In this document: positions 7,985 through 15,690 of the stretch, piece by piece | Position numbering within the stretch: the first letter of the stretch is position 1 | How the letters are laid out: each line of letters opens with the position of its first letter | Origin: G963677085 sp963677085 | GTDB taxonomy: Bacteria; Planctomycetota; Planctomycetia; Pirellulales; Thermoguttaceae | Length of the DNA stretch: 64,000 nt | Assembly (NCBI GenBank): GCA_963677085.2 | Contig: CAXXFH010000004.1 | Coordinates: forward strand, 2,852,001-2,916,000 | Direction: 5' to 3' | Position numbers and translations under genes: made by a program | Notes under the pieces: model-generated | The model's database searches: none | The model's input: the letters and a program-made list of their open reading frames with translations, nothing else | What the model was told of the DNA's origin: nothing

Positions 7985-8767
7985 CTATCCGGCCCGGCAG
8001 ATTGCGGCAAACCGGTCGAAGACCACACGGCCTAGGGTTTCCATCTCGGCCAATTTCACGGGCGTTTGCTCGCGAATGGCCTGGGGATCGACATCTTCCA
8101 GGGCGGCAACTTCGCAGGCGTTTTCTGGCACGTCGAGCCAATCGTCGACCATTTCGGCGGTAACTTCCAGATGGAACTGCAATCCCCAGGTTCGATCACC
8201 GTAGCGAAAGGCCTGATTCTCGCAGAGCCCGCTTCGGGCGAGTTGGACCGCACCGTGGGGTAGGTCGAACGTATCGCCGTGCCACTGGAAAACGGTGGCC
8301 ACGTCGCCGGCCATGGCATCACCGGTCGCCGGGTTGTCGGGGGACGATCCGCCGGGCGGTGAGCCATCGGGCGACGAGTTGCCAAACAACGGATCGCTCT
8401 GCGCTGCGGCCGTTCGCTCGATATCGTACCAGCCAATTTCTTTCGTCCCGTTGGGATGCACCCGGGCGCCAAGGGCCTTGGCGATCAGTTGCGAACCGAG
8501 GCAGATCCCCAGCACGGGCAAGCCGGCATCGACGGCCTGGCGGATCCAGCCAACCTCCGGCCCGAGGTAGGGGTACTCGTCGATCTGGTCGACATTCATT
8601 GGCCCCCCAAGAACGATCAGGCCCGCAGCCTCTTCCATCGCCGGCCGCTCAGGCATTGCGTCAAACAGGTCGACGTAGCGATACTCCAGGCCAGCCCGGG
8701 CAAGCGAGGTTTCGATGGTACCCAGGGTTTCGTGGGGAACGTGGCGAAAGGCGAGGATCGGCGGCAT
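7985..8767 (-). CDS. Class I glutamine amidotransferase (GMP-synthase-type GATase1 domain)
   Basis: A 260-residue stand-alone GATase1 protein. The nucleophile elbow is GICLGSQ near residue 84, and the catalytic pair is in LQFHLEV near residue 196; IVLGGPMNVD and FQWHGDTFDLP are typical of the GuaA-like subfamily (COG0518). These enzymes release ammonia from glutamine or, in relatives, hydrolyse gamma-glutamyl bonds; the substrate here is unknown. A Gly/Pro/Asp/Ser-rich insert of about 25 residues (near 125-150) sits between the core and the WHGD motif. The gene stands alone. Confidence 0.88.
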   Translation of the reverse strand: MPPILAFRHVPHETLGTIETSLARAGLEYRYVDLFDAMPERPAMEEAAGLIVLGGPMNVDQIDEYPYLGPEVGWIRQAVDAGLPVLGICLGSQLIAKALGARVHPNGTKEIGWYDIERTAAAQSDPLFGNSSPDGSPPGGSSPDNPATGDAMAGDVATVFQWHGDTFDLPHGAVQLARSGLCENQAFRYGDRTWGLQFHLEVTAEMVDDWLDVPENACEVAALEDVDPQAIREQTPVKLAEMETLGRVVFDRFAAICRAG

Positions 8768-8803
8768 CGGGTTGGCCTGCTGAGAGTGCGAAAAAGGGGC
8801 GGG

Positions 8804-8938
8804 TCAGTCGTCGCGGCGCTTTTCGTCCAGGCGTCGGAATATGGGCCGGGGAACCGACGGGTGAGCCGAGTCGAAACGCAGCTTGCGCTGTGTGGACTTG
8901 CCCGGCGGGTCCTGGTGCGGTTTCTTTTTGGGCTTCAC
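8804..8938 (-). CDS. Possible small basic protein (44 residues)
   Basis: A short frame starts at a GTG at 8938, with AGGA about 10 bases upstream, and ends at a TGA at 8804. The product is very basic and proline-rich (KPKKKPHQDPPGK..., ending RRLDEKRRDD). It lies 36 bases upstream of the glutamine amidotransferase start and in the same direction. No ATG is available and no homologous family is recognised, so this could be a chance frame. The composition is less random than that of the overlapping alternatives. Confidence 0.3.
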   Translation of the reverse strand: MKPKKKPHQDPPGKSTQRKLRFDSAHPSVPRPIFRRLDEKRRDD

Positions 8939-9203
8939 GAAATGGTTTTCCTGTCTGCTGGTCTTGCCGCCAACGGATTTTTCGTCGCCAGTCGGGAATC
9001 GGCAAGATCGTCAATCTTTGAGGATATCAGGTAACCCCGAGAAGCGCCAACGGGGCAGTCAATCGTCGGGGCTTTTCCATTCCCCCTGAACTTGCTAGTC
9101 TAAGGCGTGGCCGAAAAATAACTTTCCGTTTTTTCAAGGCGAAATGCGAGGGCCGTCGAGAAGCACGGCTCGGTGAACCAGTAAGTTTTTTTCGGTCGAT
9201 CCT

Positions 9204-9307
9204 ATTGACGCTTGCATAGCTAATGAACGGAAGGCGGCCAGCGGGAGCCTGGATTTCCAGGTGTTCGGCTTCCCGAAGCGATCATTTCCAATGCAAACAT
9301 CGATAAG
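9204..9307 (+). repeat. Dispersed ~105-bp structured repeat, copy 3
   Basis: It starts with TATTGACGCTTGCAT and ends with ATGCAAACATCGATA. The internal hairpins are CCTGG pairing with CCAGG, and TTCGG pairing with CCGAA. One base is missing after CCGAAGCG compared with copies 2 and 5. Confidence 0.9.
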
Positions 9308-9330
9308 AATGTGCTTCAAAAACTCCTTTC

Positions 9331-9367
9331 CTCGCCCCTCAGGGGGCGAGGGGCCGGGTGAGGGGCG
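9331..9367. repeat. GC-rich hairpin repeat (CCTCGCCCC type)
   Basis: CCTCGCCCC and GGGGCGAGG form a 9-bp stem around TCAG (9331-9352), followed by GGCCGGGTGAGGGGCGG. A related unit lies at 56461-56605. It occupies the spacer upstream of the cysteine-cluster protein. Confidence 0.6.
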
Positions 9368-9434
9368 GTCGTGGCAAGGATCTTATTTGCAAAAACATCA
9401 CCTGCCTTCAAACGATAGATAAACGGACGCCAAA

Positions 9435-9887
9435 ATGGACGGACTCACGGTTGCCGAACTGCCGGTGCTGGATCAGCGAAACAAGCCTCATCGCGAGGAT
9501 CTCCAAGCAGACGAGGTGTTGTGCACGTATTGCACGGCCAAGTGTTGTCGGTACTTCGCCTTGCCCATCGATCCGCCTGAGAACTGGAAAGACTTCGATT
9601 TCATCCGCTGGTACCTGTTGCACGCTCGGGCCACGGTGTTTATCGAAGACGATTGCTGGTATTTGCTGGTTCACACCAAGTGCAAACACCTGGGCGAAGA
9701 CAATCTCTGCGGCATCTACGAAACGCGGCCTCAAATCTGCCGCGATTACACGACCAAGAACTGCGAATACGAAGACGATTGGGTTTACGACCACTACTGG
9801 GAAACGCCCGAGCAAATCGAAGAGTATGCCGAAGCGCTGCTCGGGCCCCGGAAGGGACAATCGTTTCGCAGCCCGTCGCCGAAATGA
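9435..9887 (+). CDS. YkgJ-type cysteine cluster protein
   Basis: A 150-residue protein with the Cys arrangement of the YkgJ/Fe-S or zinc cluster family (PF03692-like): CTYCTAKCC near residue 30, then CKHL, LCGIYETRPQICRDY and NCEY. The family is thought to bind a metal or an iron-sulfur cluster; its biochemical role is not settled. The length is typical. hisS starts 83 bases downstream in the same direction, so the two may share a transcript. The spacer between them is made of short A/T-rich direct repeats (CAAATCATCAATCCCAAATT), a common form of intergenic filler here. Confidence 0.85.
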   Translation: MDGLTVAELPVLDQRNKPHREDLQADEVLCTYCTAKCCRYFALPIDPPENWKDFDFIRWYLLHARATVFIEDDCWYLLVHTKCKHLGEDNLCGIYETRPQICRDYTTKNCEYEDDWVYDHYWETPEQIEEYAEALLGPRKGQSFRSPSPK

Positions 9888-9970
9888 AAACAAGCCACGA
9901 TGGCGGGCGAAGCCGCAAGCGGCCGATCCCAAATCATCAATCCCAAATTCCAAATCATAGATCTGAAACT

Positions 9971-11314
9971 GTGACCAAACCGCAACTGATTACTCCCCGC
10001 ACGCTGAAGGGCTTCCGCGATTATCCGCCGGAAGCGATGATTCCCCGCGAACAACTCATCGACACGGCACGCCGGGTGTACCGTTCTTACGGGTTTAGCC
10101 CCATCGACACGCCGGCACTGGAGTACCTGGAGATCCTTGCCGGCAAGGGGAGCGACGAAACCGACAAGCAGCTCTACAAGTTCCAGGACCACGGCGACCG
10201 CTGGGTCGGCTTGCGGTTCGACCTGACCGTACCCTTGGCCCGATTTGCTGCCCAGCACGTCAGCGAGATCGGCACGCCGCTGAAGCGTTACCATATCGCC
10301 ACGGTCTGGCGGGGTGAAAACACGCAGCGTGGCCGCTACCGTGAGTTCATGCAGTGCGATTTCGACACGATCGGCACACGCTCGATCGCTGCCGACATCG
10401 AAACGGCCCTGGTTATTCACGACCTGTTTCGAGCGATTGGCTTCGAGCAGTTTACCATCCACTTGAACAACCGCATGGTGCTCAACGGCGTGCTTGAAAA
10501 GCTCGGTTTGGCTGAGCAGTCGACCGCCGTGCTGCGCTCGCTCGACAAATTGGCCAAAATCGGCCCGGCCAAGGTGGCTCGCGAAATGATTGCCACGGCC
10601 GGTGTTTCCGAGGCCCAGGCCAGCGAGATCCTCAAACTCGCGGCCATTGCCGGCACGTGCGACCAGGTACTCGAGCAACTTGCCCCTTTAGTCGAAGGCA
10701 ACAAAACGGGCGAAGCCGGCGTGGCCGCGCTGAAGGCGATTGTCGACGGGGCTTGCGCCGGTGGCGTATCGCCGAAGTGTCTCACGCTCGACGTGGCCAT
10801 CGCCCGGGGGCTCGACTACTACACGGGTACGGTCTTCGAAACGTTTCTCGACGCGCTGCCCAACATCGGTAGCGTATGCTCCGGCGGCCGTTACGACAAC
10901 CTAGCGGGTCTTTATACCAAGCAGGAATTGCCCGGCATCGGGGCCTCGCTCGGGCTGGATCGTTTGTTGGCCGCCATGGAAGAGTTGGATATGATCGACA
11001 AGGTTTCGACGCCCGCCCCGGTGTTGATCGCCTACTTCGACAAGAACCGCCTGCACGACTACCTGAAGCTAGCGGCATCGCTGCGTCGGGCGGGCATCGC
11101 CGTGGAACTGTTCCCCGAGCCGAAGAAGCTCGGCCAACAACTGAAATACGCTGACCGTCGCGGTTTCCGCATCGCACTAATCGCCGGCGACAACGAATTC
11201 GAGGCCGGCACGATCCAAGTAAAAGACCTGCAAAGTGGTGGGCAGCAGGACGTGACGCTGGGCGAGGACGCGGCGGGGGTGGTTGCCGCGGTGAAAGAAA
11301 TCTTGCCGGTGTAG
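9971..11314 (+). CDS. hisS: Histidine-tRNA ligase
   Basis: HisRS charges tRNA-His. A GTG start at 9971 gives 447 residues beginning MTKPQLITPRTLKGFRDYPP, matching the usual HisRS N-terminus; a longer upstream frame would pull in spacer sequence and is rejected. Class II motifs are clear: motif 2 WRGENTQRGRYREFMQCD, the histidine-binding block ARGLDYYTGTVFE, and motif 3 GASLGLDRLLAAMEE, followed by the anticodon-binding domain at ~350-447. A copy of the dispersed repeat begins 5 bases after the stop codon, so it probably falls in the 3' end of the transcript. Confidence 0.97.
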   Translation: MTKPQLITPRTLKGFRDYPPEAMIPREQLIDTARRVYRSYGFSPIDTPALEYLEILAGKGSDETDKQLYKFQDHGDRWVGLRFDLTVPLARFAAQHVSEIGTPLKRYHIATVWRGENTQRGRYREFMQCDFDTIGTRSIAADIETALVIHDLFRAIGFEQFTIHLNNRMVLNGVLEKLGLAEQSTAVLRSLDKLAKIGPAKVAREMIATAGVSEAQASEILKLAAIAGTCDQVLEQLAPLVEGNKTGEAGVAALKAIVDGACAGGVSPKCLTLDVAIARGLDYYTGTVFETFLDALPNIGSVCSGGRYDNLAGLYTKQELPGIGASLGLDRLLAAMEELDMIDKVSTPAPVLIAYFDKNRLHDYLKLAASLRRAGIAVELFPEPKKLGQQLKYADRRGFRIALIAGDNEFEAGTIQVKDLQSGGQQDVTLGEDAAGVVAAVKEILPV

Positions 11315-11318
11315 CGAC

Positions 11319-11422
11319 TATTGACGTTTGCAAAGCTAATGAGCGGAAGGCGACCAACGGGAGTCTGGGTTTTCAGACGTTCGGCTTTCCGAAGCAGATC
11401 ATTTTCAATGTAAGCATCAATA
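11319..11422 (+). repeat. Dispersed ~105-bp structured repeat, copy 4
   Basis: It runs from TATTGACGTTTGCAA to GTAAGCATCAATA. The first internal hairpin is GTCTG pairing with CAGAC, a compensatory change from GCCTG/CAGGC in copies 2 and 5; the second is TTCGG with CCGAA. It begins immediately after the hisS stop. Confidence 0.9.
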
Positions 11423-11510
11423 AAATCTAGGGATCGCATCTTTGGTGGCACACATGCGTTGTTGAGATTTTGGATTTCCGCAGTCATCGTTGTCATGTTG
11501 CTTGGGTTCC

Positions 11511-12050
11511 ATGGCCAACCGCGACAACCACTACGAAGCGGCGTTGGAGGCCTACCTGCGGGCGAATGGGATTCCGTATGTGGCGGTCGATGAGGCCAAG
11601 CGGAGTGTGCTGGCCGATGGGGCCTCGATCAAGAACCTCGACTTCATCGTCTCCGCGCCCGAGGGCGGAAGCTGGTTGATCGACGTCAAAGGTCGCCGGT
11701 TTCCCAGCGGCGACGAAACCAAGCAGTACTGGAAGAACTGGTCCACGGCAGACGACGTCCGTAGTCTGGCCCAATGGGAGCAACTCTTTGGCAAGGACTT
11801 TCTGGGGCTGTTCGTGTTTGCCTACCATGTGTTGGGCGACCGGGCCCCGCTGCCGGAAGACCGGTTGTTTGCTTTTCGCGAGGCGATCTACGCCTTTGTG
11901 GCCGTGCGGCTAGAGGATTACGCCGCCTGGGCCCACCAGATTTCACCCCGCTGGGACACGGTAGCCATGCCCACGGCCGAATTCCGCCGCTTGGCCCAGC
12001 CGCTGGACGAGGTGTTGGGAATTGGGGCGAGCGAATCGGCGGCCGAATAG
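11511..12050 (+). CDS. HYExAFE-type family protein, PD-(D/E)XK nuclease-like
   Basis: A 179-residue protein, taken from the ATG at 11511 so that it begins MANRDNHYEAALEAYL, the HYE signature of a planctomycete family named for that motif; an ATG 21 bases upstream is possible. The core NLDFIVSAPEGGSWLIDVKG gives a buried Asp followed by Asp-Val-Lys, the spacing of the PD-(D/E)XK nuclease fold, and TKQYWKNWST with a later aromatic-rich segment could complete it. DNA cleavage or repair is an inference only. The next gene, rightward, is a small membrane protein. Confidence 0.75.
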   Translation: MANRDNHYEAALEAYLRANGIPYVAVDEAKRSVLADGASIKNLDFIVSAPEGGSWLIDVKGRRFPSGDETKQYWKNWSTADDVRSLAQWEQLFGKDFLGLFVFAYHVLGDRAPLPEDRLFAFREAIYAFVAVRLEDYAAWAHQISPRWDTVAMPTAEFRRLAQPLDEVLGIGASESAAE

Positions 12051-12092
12051 CGCTCGGCCGAACTCTTTCCAGGCAGCTCCTGGCCGTTTACA

Positions 12093-12449
12093 ATGGAGGG
12101 GTCGCAGACGGGCTACGCTGTTGTCGCAGGTGCCCTCGTTTTCTTAATTCTCCCAAATGTCCTTGCTGGTCATGTGGCCATGAAAAGCCGTATTTCTTTT
12201 GCTATTCGCATCTTAGGCTTGTTGCTGACGGCAGCCTGGATATGGCTGGCCGCACCGTTGGTGTGTTGGGCAGCGAGGTCCGAACCAGAAACGCCGAGCG
12301 GGGGCGGATCCTGGGCGATGTCCTACGGCGTGGTGCTGTTGGGTATTTGCCTGGGGATGCTATGCGTCTGCCGCATGGCCCGGCGCCGCGACCGTGCGCG
12401 GCCCGAGCAATACAAGAGCCAGAACCTGTTGGATGACGGCGAAGAGTAG
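12093..12449 (+). CDS. Small membrane protein, function unknown
   Basis: A 118-residue frame with three hydrophobic segments (~8-27, ~33-58, ~75-95) and a basic then acidic tail (RRRDRARPEQYKSQNLLDDGEE). A start at the internal ATG at 12180 would leave two helices; neither start has a strong ribosome binding site, so the N-terminus is uncertain. No family is recognised. It follows the HYExAFE gene by 42 bases and is followed by two strong hairpins that separate it from the convergent aminotransferase. Confidence 0.55.
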   Translation: MEGSQTGYAVVAGALVFLILPNVLAGHVAMKSRISFAIRILGLLLTAAWIWLAAPLVCWAARSEPETPSGGGSWAMSYGVVLLGICLGMLCVCRMARRRDRARPEQYKSQNLLDDGEE

Positions 12450-12456
12450 AGAATTA

Positions 12457-12525
12457 GGGGTCAACTCTTGACACTTGACACCCAGGGCATCGTGCCCTGG
12501 GTGTCAAGTGTCAAGAGTTGACCCC
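12457..12525. repeat. Perfect inverted repeat, 33-bp arms, 3-base loop
   Basis: The arms 12457-12489 and 12493-12525 are exact reverse complements separated by TCG. The outer part starts GGGGTCAACTCTTGACAC and the inner part ends CCCAGGGCA. No T-run follows on either side, so it is not a standard terminator. It sits between convergent genes. Confidence 0.9.
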
Positions 12526-12555
12526 GAGTGCCCCGAGTGCGAAACACACAAAAAC

Positions 12556-12588
12556 ATCGGGCCGCAGGATAGAACCCTGCGGCCCGAT
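12556..12588. terminator. Bidirectional intrinsic terminator
   Basis: ATCGGGCCGCAGG pairs with CCTGCGGCCCGAT (13-bp stem, 7-base loop ATAGAAC). On the plus strand it is followed by TCGTTTCTTGG; on the minus strand by GTTTTTGTGTG. It lies between the rightward gene ending at 12449 and the leftward gene ending at 12643, which fits a shared terminator. Confidence 0.75.
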
Positions 12589-12642
12589 TCGTTTCTTGGT
12601 TCGACTACGACGTTTTGCCCGCGTGCGTGCGAAGCACACACC

Positions 12643-13893
12643 TTACTTTGATTCGTCGTGGGGCGTTGTGCTGCGCGATGTCGAACGGGCGAGGAACTTC
12701 GGCTTGGGGATCGAGTGGCCGCCGCCGGTGGTTGGCCGGACGAAGGCTGCGATCCGGTCGACTACCCGTTGCTGTTCTTCGGCGGTTAATTCAGGGAAGA
12801 TCGGCAGTGCCAGGACTTCCTCGGCCGCTCGGGTGGTTTCGGGTAGATCCTCGGGCCGGTAGCCGAGGTGGTGGAAGCACTCTTGCTGATCGAGGCCCAA
12901 GGGATAGTAGATTTCGGCACCGATCTTGGCGTCGGCGAGGAACTGGCGAAGCTCATCGCGGCGGCCATTACGGATGCGGACCACGTATTGATTCCATACG
13001 TGGCGGCAGTTGGGGGTTTGAGAGGGAAGACCGATTTCGCCGTCCAGGCCCGCGGCAGTGAACAATTCGGTGTAGCACTGGGCGTTCGTTTGCCGCATTT
13101 CGGTCCAGCGGTCGAGGTGTTTCATCTTGATGTTGAGGATGGCGGCCTGGAACGAATCGAGCCGGCTGTTGATGCCTACGGCCGAGTGGAAGTAGCGAGG
13201 TCGCATGCCGTGACCGCGTAGAAGATCGAGCCGGTCGGCCAGTTCATCGTCGTTGGCAGTGAGCATGCCGCCATCGCCGGCGCCGCCAAGGTTTTTGGTC
13301 GGATAGAAGCTGAAGCACCCGATATCGCCAATCGCGCCTGCCCGACAGCCTTTGAATTCGGCCCCGATTGCCTGGGCGGCATCTTCGATTACCCGCAGGC
13401 CCGCCTCTTGGGTGGTACGGCAGATTTCGTCCATCGCGGCACACTGGCCAAAGAGATGGACGGGGATGATGGCCTTGGTCTTCGGGGTGATTTTCTGTTG
13501 GATGTCGGCCGGATCGATATTGAAGGTATCCGGGTCGATGTCGGCGAACACGGGCGTGGCACCCAGCCGAGTGACCGCACTGGCGGTGGCGAAGAATGTG
13601 AAACTGGGCACAATGACCTCGTCGCCGGGGCCCGTGTCGAGCGCCATCAGCGCGAGCAGCAGGGCATCGCTTCCCGAGGCACAGCCCACGGCATGCCGGG
13701 CGCCGCAGTATTCGGCCAGATCTTTTTCGAGTTGTTTTACCGGAGGCCCGAGCACGAACCAGCCGCTTTTCCAAACATCGGCCAGCGCGGCGGCCACTTC
13801 ATCGGCCAGGGGGGTGTGCTGTCGCGACAGATCGAGCAGGGGGACGCCTGCGGTGGGGACTTTTTCGACGTTCGGATTGGATTTCGACGTCAT
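12643..13893 (-). CDS. DegT/DnrJ/EryC1/StrS-family sugar aminotransferase
   Basis: A PLP-dependent enzyme that aminates nucleotide-linked keto-sugars. The 416 residues include the entry block PLLDLSRQHTPLADEV, the substrate/PLP segment GCASGSDALLLALMAL, IIPVHLFGQCA, VIEDAAQAIGAE and the Lys-bearing CFSFYPTKNLGG near residue 200, which forms the internal aldimine. The C-terminal ~35 residues (after AAFVRPTTGGGHS) are an extra Ser/Thr/Arg-rich tail. It is transcribed away from the polysaccharide export genes starting at 14498, suggesting an amino-sugar for the same glycan. The exact sugar cannot be told. Confidence 0.93.
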   Translation of the reverse strand: MTSKSNPNVEKVPTAGVPLLDLSRQHTPLADEVAAALADVWKSGWFVLGPPVKQLEKDLAEYCGARHAVGCASGSDALLLALMALDTGPGDEVIVPSFTFFATASAVTRLGATPVFADIDPDTFNIDPADIQQKITPKTKAIIPVHLFGQCAAMDEICRTTQEAGLRVIEDAAQAIGAEFKGCRAGAIGDIGCFSFYPTKNLGGAGDGGMLTANDDELADRLDLLRGHGMRPRYFHSAVGINSRLDSFQAAILNIKMKHLDRWTEMRQTNAQCYTELFTAAGLDGEIGLPSQTPNCRHVWNQYVVRIRNGRRDELRQFLADAKIGAEIYYPLGLDQQECFHHLGYRPEDLPETTRAAEEVLALPIFPELTAEEQQRVVDRIAAFVRPTTGGGHSIPKPKFLARSTSRSTTPHDESK

Positions 13894-14497
13894 GAGATCG
13901 ACTTTCTGCCTTTCGGACTGGCTTCAACAACGCGATGGGTCGCTGGCGTGGCCGCGTATGCGTAACGTTGCACCGCAGGAAGGCCACGTGAGATACATCG
14001 TAGGCTGTCGAAAAGCCGGCAATGGGTTACCCCCTCGGACGGTGGTTTCCCGAGGGCTTCTACCAAAATGACGCGGTAGGGTAGAAATTCGGCCCTGGCA
14101 CGTCAAGGGCGAAGCCGTTCAGAAATTACCATCGAAGCCGGGGTAAACTGACCTCGACGTACCCTTCCCCTTTCGAGTATGGTTCGCCCGCAACAGTGCC
14201 GGAGAGTCTGCGCCGGTCGTCCCGCCAGGGATGAAGGAGCCGAGCGGTCCATTGTTGAGAGCATTATTGTTCATTGTTGAACCTTGCCTATTGGCAAGCA
14301 TCAACAAGACCACCACGCGCGTTGCCGGCAAGAGCTGGGCTAAGGAGACGAAGAAAAGCACCTCCCACCGTTTCAACATTGTAGGGAGGAACGTCGCACC
14401 GCACGTTCCGGTTAATCACCACGACATTCCCCTTAGGGCGACCCGGCGAATCAGTAAGTTGTTTTCCGGTTTGTCCTTACAAGTTCAAAGTTCGTCG
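13894..14497. other. Divergent promoter region between aminotransferase and export genes
   Basis: About 600 bases with no supportable gene. Both flanking genes start here and run outward, so promoters and any regulation of the exopolysaccharide genes should be inside. There are short repeats (TTGTTCATTGTTGAACCTTG around 14267) and a small stem TTGCCTATTGGCAA near 14283-14296. No consensus sigma-70 promoter with normal spacing is evident. An upstream in-frame extension of the export gene to 14231 exists but would place residues before the lipoprotein signal. Confidence 0.4.
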
Positions 14498-15595
14498 ATG
14501 AGCCAAACCCATCGTTGTCTGAAAAAAGCGACCTCGTTGATTGTGGCTGGCCTATTGGTGTTGGTAGTCGCTGGTTGCCCGGGAGCGAGAAGCTATACGG
14601 CGAAGACCCTGCCAGTAGAATACAATGCCCCGGTAGTGGAAAACGCACAGACGGTCGATCTGTCGAATTTCGGTGGTCCGCCGGTGCGCAACGACATGGT
14701 CGACCGGGGCGACCTGATTCGGGTATCCGTGGCCGCGGGACTCGACGCCACCGCAGTAACCAATTTTTACGCTCGGGTGGGCGACGATGGAATGGCTACG
14801 TTGCCAGAAATCGGCTCCTTGGAGTTGGCCGGACTCGATGTGGTGCAGGCCGAACAGCAGATTGTCTCAGCGTGCATTACCCGTGGGCTGTATCGCAGTC
14901 CGACCGTTACGGTGAATATCGACCGTCATCGTGTCAATCGGGTGACGGTGGTGGGCGCAGTGGAAGAGGCGGGGATTCACGATCTTCCCCGCAATTCCAG
15001 TTACCTTCTGGCCGCTTTGGTCTCGGCTGGTGGTTTGGCCGACGACGCGGGTACTAAGGTGGAAATTCGCCAGCCGAATTCACCTTCGCGTTTGGCCTCA
15101 GACCCGACGTCGAGCCCCTGGCCCGTTCAACAGACCAGCGCCACGGAGCCGATCGACGGCGCGCACGTGGTTTGCTTGAATCTGTCCGACGCGGCCACTC
15201 AAGTCAACGGTGGTTACTACCTGCAAGACGGTGCCGTGGTACGTGTCGAACGGCGAGTGCCCGATCCGGTTCAAGTGGTCGGGTTGGTCAGTAAGCCAGG
15301 GGCCTATGAATTTCCTGTGAACCATGAGCTTCGCTTGATTGGCGCAGTTGCCGAAGCGGGCGGGCTGTCGTCCAAGGCGGCAGACAAGGTCCTGGTGATT
15401 CGCAAGAACCCACAGAACGACGAGCGGGCCGTAATCAATGTAAGCATCAGCGCCGCCAAACAGGATCCCGAGCAGAATATCCGTTTGGCTCCTGGCGATA
15501 TCGTAAGCGTGGAACAGACCTTGCCCACCGTGGTGCTCGACATAGCAACACGCGTGCTCCGCTTCGGAATTGGCGGCAGTCTGCTTTCGTTCTGA
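14498..15595 (+). CDS. Polysaccharide export lipoprotein (Wza-like, Poly_export + SLBB)
   Basis: An outer-membrane export channel protein for exopolysaccharide. The start at 14498 gives 365 residues with a lipoprotein signal (hydrophobic LIVAGLLVLVVAG, then Cys-Pro-Gly). The Poly_export domain (~55-140: DRGDLIRVSV, GDDGMATLPEIGSLELAGLD) is followed by SLBB-type repeats (VTVVGAVEEAGIHDLP and VQVVGLVSKPGAYEFP). The lipobox implies processing by Lgt and Lsp. It heads a rightward group with the Wzc-like kinase 95 bases downstream, the classic Wza-Wzc arrangement. Confidence 0.92.
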   Translation: MSQTHRCLKKATSLIVAGLLVLVVAGCPGARSYTAKTLPVEYNAPVVENAQTVDLSNFGGPPVRNDMVDRGDLIRVSVAAGLDATAVTNFYARVGDDGMATLPEIGSLELAGLDVVQAEQQIVSACITRGLYRSPTVTVNIDRHRVNRVTVVGAVEEAGIHDLPRNSSYLLAALVSAGGLADDAGTKVEIRQPNSPSRLASDPTSSPWPVQQTSATEPIDGAHVVCLNLSDAATQVNGGYYLQDGAVVRVERRVPDPVQVVGLVSKPGAYEFPVNHELRLIGAVAEAGGLSSKAADKVLVIRKNPQNDERAVINVSISAAKQDPEQNIRLAPGDIVSVEQTLPTVVLDIATRVLRFGIGGSLLSF

Positions 15596-15690
15596 TCGTC
15601 GTTCGTCCACGCAGAAGCTCCTTAAAGCCACCGTGAGTCCAGTTTCCGACCGCAGAGTTGACCAGTCGATCAAGGTGAATTGCACGGCAT

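Noticed and set aside
14267..14330. Another copy of the 105-bp repeat (GCAAGCATCAACAAGA resemblance)
   Set aside because: Only the short end motif matches; the internal blocks (AACGGGAG, TTCGG/CCGAA) are missing.
14231..14497. Longer start for the Wza-like gene
   Set aside because: The extension would put ~89 residues before the lipoprotein signal and its cysteine, which is not compatible with export as a lipoprotein.
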